From: Sycobia sp. Sy_11
Taxonomy: Eukaryota > Arthropoda > Insecta > Hymenoptera > Epichrysomallidae
NCBI GenBank assembly: GCA_018907035.1
Contig: JACCIC010000281.1
Span: forward strand, 495,844 to 559,843
DNA length: 64,000 bases
Direction of reading: 5' to 3'
Below the pieces are notes generated by a model. That model was not told the DNA's origin. It was given only the letters and a program-made list of their open reading frames with translations, and did no database searches. Of this stretch, positions 35,904 through 46,046 are shown piece by piece. The position numbers were made by a program, and so were the translations under genes. Each line of letters opens with the position of its first letter. Within the stretch, counting starts at the first letter, position 1.

Positions 35904-36764
35904 ACCCGGACTGGTGCATTTAAACTCCGTGCATAAACTGAATCGGTAACATTTTTTTCCCCTATGTCCGTGTCAAATTTGAGCGCTATATCTCTATTAA
36001 TGTGTGTTTGTCAGCTGTTTGTTTACAACGAAAAACGTTTGTCTGACGATATTGACTATGGACACATGGTACGTTCCCTGGATCGGATTTTTGAGTTTCA
36101 GAAAGAGGAAATAAGTCACAGGAAGCCAAATCTGGCAAATACGGTGGCTGAGCGATGATTTTAATTTCGTGTATGGCCAAATAATCAGATACAATCATGC
36201 CTGAATGTGACTGCACATTATCGTGGTGAAAAAACCATGAATTGTCCGCCCACAAATCCGGTCGTTTACGACGAATTGGTTCGTGTAGACGCCTCAAAAC
36301 GACCAAGTAGTACTCCTTATTGGCCGTTTGCCCTCCTGGAACAAATCCATGGTGAACCACTCCATGATAATCGAAAAAAACGATGAACATTACTTTGATT
36401 TTCGGAGGATGCACGATTTGCATAAGACAAGTTTTCGACGATTTCACGACCTCTACTGAATATTTGGTGCCACTCAAATACTTGTGTTCGCTATAATGTA
36501 GACTCCCCAAGACACTTCTGCAACATTTTCAATGATTCCGTAGCCGTAATTCCATTGGAAGTTTCAAGCAAACTCGTTGATCAACTTTTTTTCCATAGTC
36601 AGTATCACCAGATGAACTTTTTGAGTCGTAAATGTATAGCTGACAAACACACACTAATGGAGATATGGTGCTCAAATTTCACACGGACATCAAGAAAGGT
36701 TCTACCAATATAGGAAAAAAATGTTACCGTTCAGTTCATGCGCAGAGTTTAAATGCACCAGGGT
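35904..36764 (-). mobile_element. Internally deleted mariner with long inverted repeats
   Basis: About 860 bp with inverted repeats of roughly 100 bp. The left end reads CTGGTGCATTTAAACTCCGT from 35911 and the right end, reversed from 36763, reads CTGGTGCATTTAAACTCTGC. Further in both have CGGTAACATTTTTTTCC, GTCCGTGT(C/G)AAATTTGAGC and TGTGTGTTTGTCAGCT; the right arm has about 20 extra bases. A full mariner is about 1.3 kb, and the transposase text inside jumps from the N-terminal helix-turn-helix to the catalytic core, so some 400 bp were deleted. Confidence 0.8.
35986..36590 (-). pseudogene. Mariner transposase, internally deleted
   Basis: Near 36570-36480 the minus strand (with one shift) reads SNGITATESLKMLQKCLGES and TQVFEWHQIFS, the second helix-turn-helix of a mariner type different from the one at 23069. 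The text then jumps to IKVMFIVFFDYHGVVHHGFV (about 36410), NKEYYLVVLRRLHEPIRRKR, WFFHHDNVQSHSGMIVSDYL and QPPYLPDLASCDLFPLSE. HDN carries the second Asp and SCDLF the third, but the first catalytic block (TGDE) is missing through the deletion. The relic at 45020-45790 is the nearest relative in the window. Confidence 0.8.
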
Positions 36765-39350
36765 CATGCTTGATGGTTGATCATATGTTTAGAAGAAAAC
36801 CATCATCCATAGTGATCAATATGATATTTGCTCGAGGCTTCATATTTTAGAAACGGGTAAACAAAATAAAATAATTTTAATCCTTCCCATGATAAGCGTA
36901 TCAGCTGCTAGAGGGATTAAAGATGACACAATAAATGAACAAATACTATAACTATTTGGACAAGTTGCAACGGGAATAGAAGTAAGTCAAGGCAGTAGTC
37001 ATCGCTTAGTAAAACGCTTAACTCAACAAGTTATAATCCGCATTTAATACAAGTCAAGCAACTCAACTTTACAAAGGTCATCTCAGTAAGTTGGAACAGG
37101 AATAGTAGGCGGAGATTGAGAAAGCTTGCGTTAATAACAGTAGAGTACATTCGACAAAATGAGAGCGTAGAGAGACTTCAGTCAGTCAGTGTCTGATACG
37201 TGATTGAAGTTCCACCAGCAGACTTTCGAAGCAATGGTTAAAAAAACACTAATTATTGCTAAAACAAACTGTTCCATGACAATCATCGACAATGGACCTT
37301 TGTCCCAAAATTTATATAGCACATTTAGCCGCTGCTGATTTCATATCAAATTCAAGGATAACATTCAACTGCAGAATTAATATCTTCAGGTGTGTTGTTT
37401 AAATTTTAATTGTAAATAACAGAAACTAATTATAAACATAGTTTTGAATAGTTTATAAATATATTTTTGAAGTTTCTAAACATATTTTTGACATTTTTCA
37501 AATGCATTTTAAAACATTGAACAATATCGCGAAAGGTGGCGTTATTCTATCAAAATCTTGCTCAATTAGAAATAATATGATTATAAAAATTATGAAAGTT
37601 AATACGAAATTCACTTTATAATTTCTTATTACTTAAGCCAGAAACTTTCTTTAGTAGTTCAAATATTCTGAGAACTATCAAATCTAAGTCACTTCATGAA
37701 CATCTTATTTTCTCGGCATTTGAAAACTTTTTGATGCTTTTAAATTATTATATTGAGTAAAGATTAATTTTCTTTTTCTGTATTAGAAAATTATTTGCCC
37801 CAATCAGTATGTATTTCTTGATATACGTCCATGCTTAAGAATAGTATTCAAAGCTCGTATAACAGCTTTATCAATTTTTCGCTTTATAAGTACAGTCTAT
37901 GACAAGTTAAACAATGTATCTATGACAGTGATCATATATCGTTCTCTTTTATTTTCTCTAGCATATAGTCGCCTTTCAAAGAGACATGCTTGCCATGTAT
38001 AATCAATATTACGTAGTGAAATATATCTAAAATATATTGTACCTTCTTCGCAATAATATTTAATTCACTTCAAATTATTGATTTATACTCATTTAATGAA
38101 GTTTTTGAATAGGCAATTTTTTGAACATGCTACTATAGATGAAGGTAAAAAATCGATTTTTTTCATTTATCTCATTCAAAAGTTGTAAAAAATTAGAAGC
38201 TTCTTCTTGCAAATAAATTCTCAATGTATCCAAATCAACGGCATCATTTAATTTAACTGGTGTCGCAAGATTGAACAGTCGTATATTTTCCATGTATCAT
38301 ATGTAAAATCAATATCAGATTGGTCTTTAATGCCTGTGTATTGTGGATTGTGGATTAATATATAATATAATACCAGCCTCATTCAGCTCCTTGATGTTAG
38401 ATTATATTTTATGTAACTCTGATTTCCCACGAATATTTCAGCTGGCAACACTCTTAGTCAATATACTAACTCATTCGGATTATTCAAGTTTACGAGGTGT
38501 GCTAAAAAATTAAGGTATCATTCTGGGAATTCAATTAAATAGACAAGGACAAAAAGATACAAATTACAGTCACTTTGACTCTTGCGACTAGTACGACAAG
38601 GAGTCTCAGCCTATTTTAAAGAGAACAGATTTTCGGGAACATATGTCATTTATAGTTATTGATTATTCAAAGCAAAACATATTTGAATCCAAAATTCATT
38701 TTGCAGCAAACACGTTCGCTTACTTATTAATTTTACATGATCGTGCAATATAATCCTATGAGTGGTGACATTAATATGTTGTCAAGTGGTGAGAAGATGA
38801 TAATATATCTATAAAAATTTTTGTGACAAAATACCAGTCAAGCTGGTTTATCTTGTTGATATAAAACACTTCAAGCAGGGTGACAATAAATATCTGTTTA
38901 ACTTGCCATTTTACCTCTCGAAGGCGACTATGAACCTTTGGCGTTGTTATTTAAAAGCAATTCAGAGCTCAAAATAAATGGATAAATGTCTTGAAATGAA
39001 CTATCATGGTATTCCATGGAATAAACTAGTTTTTCTATAATCAAATTATCAATATACTTCATGAAAATGTACTGAATGCAGATAAAATTCATTCCGATAA
39101 ATTAATAAATAGAGAATGGCTTGATAGATTTAAAAAATGCAATTTTATCGTTTACAATAATATCGCTGTGAATTTACTATTCTGTGAATGAAAAAACAAT
39201 AGCAAAAGAATTCGCTAACAGTATGCATCTAGCAGAATGCGGCATAAAAGTTACGTCTCCTCTGTACAATGTATAACTTCAAAAAATACTCTCTTGAAAC
39301 ATTAATAAAGTAAAGCTCCTTCCTGGATGAAAAAAATTATTGTGAAACGC
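36765..39350. other. AT-rich stretch without recognised gene
   Basis: Only short broken frames. A part at 37075-37240 of balanced composition could be an LTR fragment but has no partner here. A 66-codon minus frame at 38093-38293 and text at 39105-39150 (REWLDRFKKCN-like) faintly recall transposon proteins but are too short to assign. Confidence 0.4.
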
Positions 39351-39356
39351 GTGCGC

Positions 39357-39411
<55 letters not shown>

Positions 39412-39415
39412 TGTT

Positions 39416-39461
<46 letters not shown>
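39350..39461. repeat. Compound (TG)n(GA)n microsatellite
   Basis: A TG run at about 39358-39418 passes into a pure GA run at 39419-39460. It is an unoccupied TG tract of the kind into which the LINE copies appear to have inserted. Confidence 0.95.
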
Positions 39462-39463
<2 letters not shown>

Positions 39464-39595
39464 GAAATGATAGAGAAGCATAGTAACAGACATGATATAT
39501 ATGTTCGAAAATAAAATTATAGTGTTCTACAAGAGAAGTGATTTAATAGCAACGGATTCGATTGTTCGTAGTGATTTCAAAATGCAATGTTATTC

Positions 39596-39598
<3 letters not shown>

Positions 39599-39648
<50 letters not shown>
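39599..39648. repeat. (TA)n microsatellite
   Basis: A TA run of about 24 repeats shortly left of a mariner-end-like sequence. Confidence 0.95.
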
Positions 39649-39649
<1 letters not shown>

Positions 39650-39676
39650 ATATATATACTAAGCTATACTATATAT

Positions 39677-39712
39677 TAGGTTGTCAAATATCTCCCTTCC
39701 GCTTTTTCGCTC
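39677..39712 (+). repeat. Single mariner end (solo terminal repeat)
   Basis: Starts TTAGGTTGTCAAATATCTCC directly after a TA. It closely matches the left end of the mariner at 43738 (TTAGGTTGTTAAATATCTCC). No transposase text follows, so it is an end fragment or the edge of a short derivative. Confidence 0.6.
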
Positions 39713-40079
39713 TTCATTCAATGCTTTGTAAGAATATATAAATGGTTCTGAATGTATAAATGGTTTTAAAAAACTATCGATCGTTCAATAATAAGAATAT
39801 TTTGTTGTCCTACGTCTTCGTGAGAAATGGTAAATGTTGCGAGCTCGAGCTCTTCTATACTGTCTTTCTGTTGTGAGGAATCTTTTTCTATAAAAGCCGG
39901 ATTCCGTTAATAAATACAGCGTGTAATGGATGAGAACAAAAAATTACTTGCTTCACTCGCTTATAAAAGTCACAAAAAAACAAGGTTGACAAAATCTTCT
40001 TAGGTATAAATCTTAGCGTAATTGTCAGCTACACGTATGTTGTACGAAACAGTAAAGAAAGATATGGGGCTAAAATAAA

Positions 40080-40763
40080 TAAATGGCAATCATCTCAGTC
40101 TCTTCTCCGTCTCATTCAGCCGGTATGTGCGAAATACTATAGCCAGCTGGTCAGCCTATTCCTTTCGCTTTTTTATTTGCTTGGCCTCTTCTTTTCGCTC
40201 CCTGTCATGCCGCTCGAGGCGATAAATTTTGTACGTTTTTAGCTCCTCCTTCTTAAAAATCCTCCGCTTGCGTCTAGCGGTAATTTTCGGGCAACCTGAG
40301 ATAGTTTGAATTTCATATTATATCTGGGTGATACCATTTTCCAAGGCCCGTGCTTTGGCGAAAGCTTCCATGTCTTCTCTTGAAACAGTTCTATCTACTG
40401 AGGTAGCTGTGCTCTAAGTTCACCCCCGGGAAGAGTACCTGCGGTCTCTTCTACTTCTTCTGGATAACGAATGTCTCCCACCGGTAAAACAGCCGATGAA
40501 AATTCCACCGCAGTCGATAAGGATATGCTGGACGAAGCCTTCGTAGGGGACAGGGAGTAGTCCACCCCTGGTTGACGCAGTTTGCGGACAATTGCGTGCT
40601 TCTCTGTCGGGTCCTTGGCTTAATTACTAGATAGACCTGGCTGCCAGTAGTTCTCCGACAAGTTTTTGACATAAAGTCTATGACCAGCCAGTCTACGTAG
40701 ATACCAACTCTGGCCAACTCTTCTATTAGGTGTAGTAACCCTTCAGTAGTGTCGTCCACCTTG
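40080..40763 (-). pseudogene. Unrecognised coding-like remnant
   Basis: On the minus strand, right after a splice-acceptor-like TTTCTTTTGTTGCAAG, the text VDDTTEGLLHLIEELARVG, IYVDWLVIDFMSKTC opens, and after a small shift continues DPTEKHAIVRKLRQPGVDYS, LPVGDIRYPEEVEETAG, then in a third frame SREDMEAFAKARALENGIT. GC content is well above the surroundings and the composition is protein-like. A lysine/arginine-rich stretch (KKEELKTYKIYRLERHDRER) follows near 40200. I do not recognise the family. It could be a transposon gag-like protein or a host exon pseudogene. Confidence 0.4.
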
Positions 40764-41208
40764 CAACAAAAGAAAAACATTTTTATAAATATAAGGTAAA
40801 TTATAAATGAAAACATATGAAAATATAATTTTTGCGATATACTCAGGGCTAATAAATGCTCATTTTTTTTTATTTTACGATGTTTCGTCGACAAGTATCG
40901 TCGACCTCTTCAGGTGAATTAAATTTAATAAGCAAACGCTGACACGTTCAAAGTCGAGAAGTTTCTGCTCGCTATTTAATCAAATTGAAAAATATTTTAT
41001 AATTTATATGAATCCACAGCCACTTTATTCACTCTATTTTATTCACTCCCAACAATCAGCAAAGATAACGTATTAATGCGCCCAATAGTTTCTTACATAA
41101 ATTTCATTCAAGATTCGCCATGAAAAATTCTTTAAATTTAATAGAAAAAATTACCCTCAAAGACTAAATTAATTTCTTTCTTCTTAAATCTCAAATCTTT
41201 TTCCTTCA

Positions 41209-42350
41209 GTGCCAACCGATTACTTATTTAATATAATATCTAAGATGTTATATAATAATATTACTTTATTAAATCAAACAAAAGAAGAAGTTTTGCTTTC
41301 AGTGTCTATTTGTTTAAAACGAAGTTATTTTCTTTTTAATAATAGTCACTATTTACAACATTATGGTTTACGAAACGGTTTACCTCTGCCGCCGTTATGA
41401 AATTTTTATGTCGGATCTTGAAACGAATTTATTTCGTTTAAACTCCCCTCTAATATTTGTCTGGTGAAGATACATGACATTTCTTGCGGACAGGGTCAGA
41501 TCATCAATTAAATTCATTTTTAAACTTTATTAATTCCTTACATACAAGCATTAAATTTACTACTGAAGTGAAAAAAGAAAATTGCTTAAATTTTCTAGAC
41601 TTAACAATAACAAAAGAATACAAGAAACTGTTTTTTATATATGCAGAAAATCCATGTTTACAGACACTTTATTTCCATTTGATTCAAATCAGTCTAATCA
41701 CATATAACTTAGTGCTTTTCAATCATGTATACATAGATTAACCTTCCCTTTAAGCAATACCTCTTATAACAATGAAGTAAATTTATTCAAAACTTTAGCT
41801 TTAAATAACGGCTACGATAGCTCTATTATTAATAAATTTATTTATAAAAAATGTTTCAAAATATTACAAAAGCAAATTTATACAGTTATACAAATAAAAG
41901 ATGTTGTCTACTATCTTATTAATTGTGTACCTACATTAAGCGATAAAATTTGTTATTACTTAAAAGATCTAAATATTAATGCAATAAATGTTAATAAATC
42001 AAATTTAAAATCATTATTAGTAAATAATAAAGAAAAGAAAGATTTTAAATATAATAGTGGCGTTTATCAAATTAATTACGCAGATTGTAATACAATGTAT
42101 ATAGGACAAAATGTACGTCTTAATGAACATAAAAATTTATAACAAATAATAACAAAACGAGAGGTCTAGCAGGACATTCTTTAAATAATCTACATAATAT
42201 TGACAAAAATAATTATAAATTAATACATAACATGCATAATAGCAAAATGTTAAATAGTTTAGAAATAATTGAAATCTTAAAAGCTGTAAATATTAATAAA
42301 AATGTAACTAATGACATGATTAAGTTTGATGTATCTGATCTTTTACAATG
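41209..42350 (+). pseudogene. Penelope-like reverse transcriptase and endonuclease, decayed
   Basis: CLKRSYFLFNNSHYLQHYGL followed by RNGLPLPPL at 41310-41400 fits the FNxxxYxQxxGLPMGxPLSP motif of Penelope-type reverse transcriptase. After a shift come LNSFLNFINSLHTSIKFTTE and NCLNFLDLTITKEYKKLFF at 41510-41640, the usual NFLDLxI block after the catalytic aspartates; the YVDD box is not intact (decayed near 41460). At 42060-42140 GVYQINYADCNTMYIGQN gives the GIY-YIG core, with the CxxC pair reduced to one Cys. Several stops and shifts. Non-functional. Confidence 0.75.
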
Positions 42351-42543
42351 AGTCTGCAAAATCTAATTTAAACTTTCCTGTATTAAATATGTTTAATATA
42401 TCAATTATACATAGATTATATTGTAATTGCATAAATTATATTGTAACTATATATTATAATATTCGTTGGTACAAATACCGTTATATTATACCGTTAGATA
42501 AAGTATCCTATATAAACCATTAATAAATATGTCTATTGGTCTT

Positions 42544-42878
42544 ACAGTCCAATTAAATACACGAAAACTTATACATAATAAAATTAATATATGTTTATAT
42601 GAATATTAATACATATCAACATATAATTAATTGAAAATTATAAAAACAGTCAGACTGTCCTTGTTTAAAATCACCCCTGTAAGGATGATGGGGACAGTCA
42701 GATTGCACTTAACTAATAAAGAATTTTTTCAGCTAATATTTTTTTATTTTAGATTAGTCTAGGGGGACGATTTTAAACAAGGACAGTCTGACTGTCTTTA
42801 TAATTTTCAATTAAAATTATATTGATATGTATTAATATTCATATAAACATATATTGATTTTATTATGTATTGGACTGT
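42544..42878. repeat. Long inverted repeat in the Penelope-like 3' region
   Basis: The arm at 42544-42677 (starting ACAGTCC, ending CTTGTTTAAAATC) is the reverse complement of 42763-42878 (GATTTTAAACAAGG ... GGACTGT), apart from some 16 extra bases in the left arm and scattered changes. The loop of about 85 bp is the intron-like segment. Copy 2 has only the right-arm side, so the inversion is particular to this copy. Confidence 0.85.
42679..42752 (+). other. Intron-like segment, Penelope-like copy 3
   Basis: GTAAGG donor at 42679, branch-point-like CACTTAACTAATAAAG, TTTTTTCAG ending at 42732 and TTTTAG ending at 42752. It lines up with 35203-35272 of copy 2 over its whole length. Confidence 0.55.
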
Positions 42879-42925
42879 ATGTAATAATATTTATAATCTA
42901 TAATTTTTACATATACAGATCTTTT

Positions 42926-42927
<2 letters not shown>

Positions 42928-43000
<73 letters not shown>
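42928..43000. repeat. (TA)n microsatellite inside Penelope-like copy 3
   Basis: A pure TA run of about 34 repeats lying between parts of the 3' region that are contiguous in copy 2. Confidence 0.95.
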
Positions 43001-43004
<4 letters not shown>

Positions 43005-43060
43005 GAAATATTTATTATTTTCTCTAAAAACGATCGACGTATGTACAATTAAAGTATTGA

Positions 43061-43737
43061 ACCCATTGTTTCAAATTTGAAGCTGTTAAATGTACCATTG
43101 CAACAATTACATCTAAGTTATCGTTAGGTACATTTATATATTCTTGAATTTGCATCAAATCCTCACACTTCGTATCCATCTTTGATAATGGCATCATAGC
43201 CGAAACAACATTATCAGTATAAATATTCTTAAAATTGTGAAATTATCCAAGTGTTTTCGTTTATAATCTACCTTATATTATGAAAACATGTTTCACCAAA
43301 AAATATAGCGAGTCTTCAGTTAATTATATACTTAGAAACTACGCCTTCCGTGGTCTTCCGCGCCGCTGTTTGGTTCCTGCCACTCCTCGATGGTTCGGTT
43401 CTTCGATAAAAGTCTTGCGGATGACTCTGAGCTACTTCCGGAAGGCTTGAGATACATCTCGCAGTTTACAGTTCCCAAAACTTACCGGTTTTGTAAAAAC
43501 ATCAATTTTCGACATTCTCGTCGTTGTTGTTTGGCACTGGAACTTTTGAGACCGCTATGGCTTCCGCTGTGGTATTTAGTTTTTTCCTTTGTCTTACTTG
43601 CATTCGCAATCACAGTGTTCTGTGCCCTAGAGAAACTTTGATATGCCGACGTTCGGTGTTTATTCCATTTGCACAAAACTTTTCTACGAGTACGCCAGAG
43701 GATTAATAATAATCGCAAGAGAAAGGAAAGAATATAT
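43061..43737. other. Unassigned stretch
   Basis: AT-rich to about 43330, then GC-richer to 43710. The GC-richer part has open frames on both strands (78 codons minus, 83 codons plus) with no recognisable motif; the minus frame is Ser/Lys/Arg-rich. Nothing can be assigned. Confidence 0.35.
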
Positions 43738-44940
43738 TAGGTTGTTAAATATCTCCCGTCCCCCTTTTGGTCTTATGAATTTCGCGGCTATGTACAAAGC
43801 GCTACAGAGCTCGTATCTGGCAATACTATACATCATTTAAAAGGTCTTTAAATAACGTATAAAACAACGCTATCTATTATTAGTTTGGATATTGCGTTCA
43901 CAATTTATAGACGTTTAAACATGGAGTTCACTAAAGCCGAAATTCGCGGTATTTTAAAGTTTTTCTTCGTCAAAGGCAAATCCGCTAGAGAAACGTTCCA
44001 TGAGCTTAATGGTGTTTTGGGGGATGGCACGCTATCACTTTGAACCGCAGAGGAATGGATTCGACGATTCAGAGCCGGTGAAAACGACACCATGGATAAG
44101 CCAGCCGTCGGAAGACCTGTGACGACGAAAACCGATCAAATAATGGAATTTATCGAGTTAGACCGGCATGTGATGTCAGACCACCAAACTATTTTAAACG
44201 ATCTGCAGAAGGCTGGATACAAAAATAAGCTTGATGTTTGGGTGCCGTATGATTTGACGTAAAAAAACCTTATGAACCGAATCAACGCCTGCGATGTGCT
44301 GCTGAAACGGAACGAACTCGACCCATTTTTGAAGCGGATGGTGACTGGCGATGACAAATGAATCACATATGACAATATCAAGTGAAAACGGTCGTGGTCC
44401 TAGGCCGGTGGACCGTCCAAAACAGTGGCCAAGCTGCGATTGACGGCCTGGAAGGTTTTGCTGTGTGTTTGGTGGGATTGTAAGGGCATCATCCACTATG
44501 AGCTGTTCCTATATGGCTAGACGCTTAATACTACTATCTACTGTGAACAGCTGGTCCGCTTGAAGCAGGTGCTATCGACCAGAAACGTCCACAATTGGCC
44601 AACAGGAAGGATGTTGCGTTCCACCAGGACAACGCCAGACCACAGACTTCGTTGATGACTCGCCAGAAGCTACGGGAATTTGGATGGGAGGTCTTATCAC
44701 ATCCACTATATAGCCCGGTCATAGCGCCAAGTGATTACCACCTGTTCCTGTCCATGTCGAACGCCCTTGGTGGTGTAAAGTTGGACTCAAAAGAGGCATG
44801 TGAAAAGTGGCTGTACAAGTTCTTCGCAAAGAAGAAGAGGGGTTTCGATGAGAGGAATATTATGAAGTTGCCGTCTAGATGGAAACATATTATTGATTAA
44901 AACGGCGCATATTTGAAGTAAATCCGACCACCAATTACGA
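43738..44940 (+). pseudogene. Mariner transposase pseudogene (third type)
   Basis: The left end reads TTAGGTTGTTAAATATCTCC at 43738. The gene starts at 43921 (MEFTKAEIRGILKFFFVKGK), with the second helix at TAEEWIRRFRAGEND, a linker WVPYDLT, the first catalytic block MVTGDDK at about 44340, VLLCVWWDCKGIIHYELF near 44460, then in the next frame AFHQDNARPQTSLMTRQKLR (44613-44672) and YSPVIAPSDYHLFLSM. All three Asp positions are kept, but stops occur at 44041-44043, 44260-44262, near 44359 and after, and a shift lies near 44560. It ends at about 44920 (NGAYLK). No right inverted repeat is seen. Confidence 0.88.
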
Positions 44941-45009
44941 TACCAGTAACAAGCTACGGTATATTACTATATACAAATATGAATAAGACTTTATTTAAAT
45001 CTTTTGAAA

Positions 45010-45790
45010 TCTTTATTTATTCTTCTAAATCTAATTCATCACCCTCAAAATAATCCTGCCCGAATGTCATGCAACTATGGCAATGCTTTTTCGAATTTTC
45101 AAAACAATTTTTATACTCGTATTCTGAAATGACCATCAGTCCCTTCGCCGACTCGGCTTTTATTTCCTTAATTAAATCAAAACCGTATCTCTGAAATAAT
45201 CTTTTGAGTTTACTGAATAGCCAGAAGTCACACGGCGCTAAATCAGGCGATTACGGTGCTTGCGGAAGAATATTGGTTGAATTTTTGGCGAAATATTTAT
45301 GGAAAATCAATACAGTTTGAGATGGTGCATTATCGTGATGCAAAAACCAAGACTTGTGTTTCTATGAAGCTCGCCTTTTGAGACTAATAGCTTCACGCAA
45401 ACGACGCATAACACACAAATAATATTGTTTATTGACCGTTTGGCCGGTTAGAAGGAATTTATAATATACAACACCACCATAATAGAAGGAAATAGTGAGC
45501 ATAACCTTGATGTTTAAGCGACTGCGGCGTGATTTTTTCGGTCTCCGCTCTCTGTTGGCACGAAATTCGCTCAATTGATCGGTTGCTTCTAGAATAGATG
45601 TGTAGACACAAGTTGTATCTCCAGTTATTATGCACTCCATCTTGTCCTGATAGTCCGATGTTACGTCCGAGCAGAATTTTCATTAATTTCCGGGAGAGAA
45701 AAATATTAGATAGAAAGATGGACGACATGTCGGAAACACGACCGCAACGTCTGGCAAAGAATCGTTACGAGTTACTCAAAGTATAAGAAA
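45010..45790 (-). pseudogene. Mariner transposase pseudogene (fourth copy type)
   Basis: On the minus strand: CIITGDTTCVYTSILEATDQ (first Asp) at 45635-45580, NIKVMLTISFYYGGVVYYKF near 45500, TGQTVNKQYYLCVMRRLREA, then SWFLHHDNAPSQTVLIFHKY near 45340 (second Asp), SPDLAPCDFWLFSKLK (third Asp) and finally FGQDYFEGDELDLEE with a stop near 45018. The core matches the type of the deleted element at 35904. The N-terminal part is decayed and stops interrupt the core. It faces the mariner at 43738, tail to tail. Confidence 0.8.
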
Positions 45791-46046
45791 TAGGCCTCGC
45801 GCGTTATTGCGAAAATACAAACGTATTGCCAAGGATGTGACGTGGGAAAAATCGAAATGAATAAATAAACAACTTAGCTTTTGGTTTGCAACGTTGCTCA
45901 ACGTCGCTATTGGCGGCGGGCGGCACTGGAAAATGCAGTCCAGGAGAGAGCGTTCGGACTAAGGTAGATCTTAAAGCAGCAGCTGTCACCACCTTCCTGC
46001 TTAGCGGTAGGAAGGAACCATAGAGATAACTTGGAGCCGCTGGCGT
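45791..46046. other. GC-richer spacer between mariner and LTR A
   Basis: It may belong to LTR A, whose left edge is uncertain. The 101-codon minus frame across 45804-46109 has no recognisable motif. Confidence 0.35.

Larger units (their letters stand above)
41100..43060 (+). mobile_element. Penelope-like element copy 3
   Basis: The plus strand holds reverse transcriptase text (41209-41760), GIY-YIG text (42060-42140), a long inverted repeat around an intron-like segment (42544-42878), a (TA)n run and a 3' end with GTACAATTAAAGTATTGA (43044-43061) shared with copy 2. The 5' end was not found, and the element is probably 5'-truncated. Confidence 0.7.

Noticed and set aside
38093..39160. Short frames faintly like transposon integrase or pogo-type DNA-binding text
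   Set aside because: Only 10-20 residues of vague likeness on each strand and no order of motifs; could not be supported.
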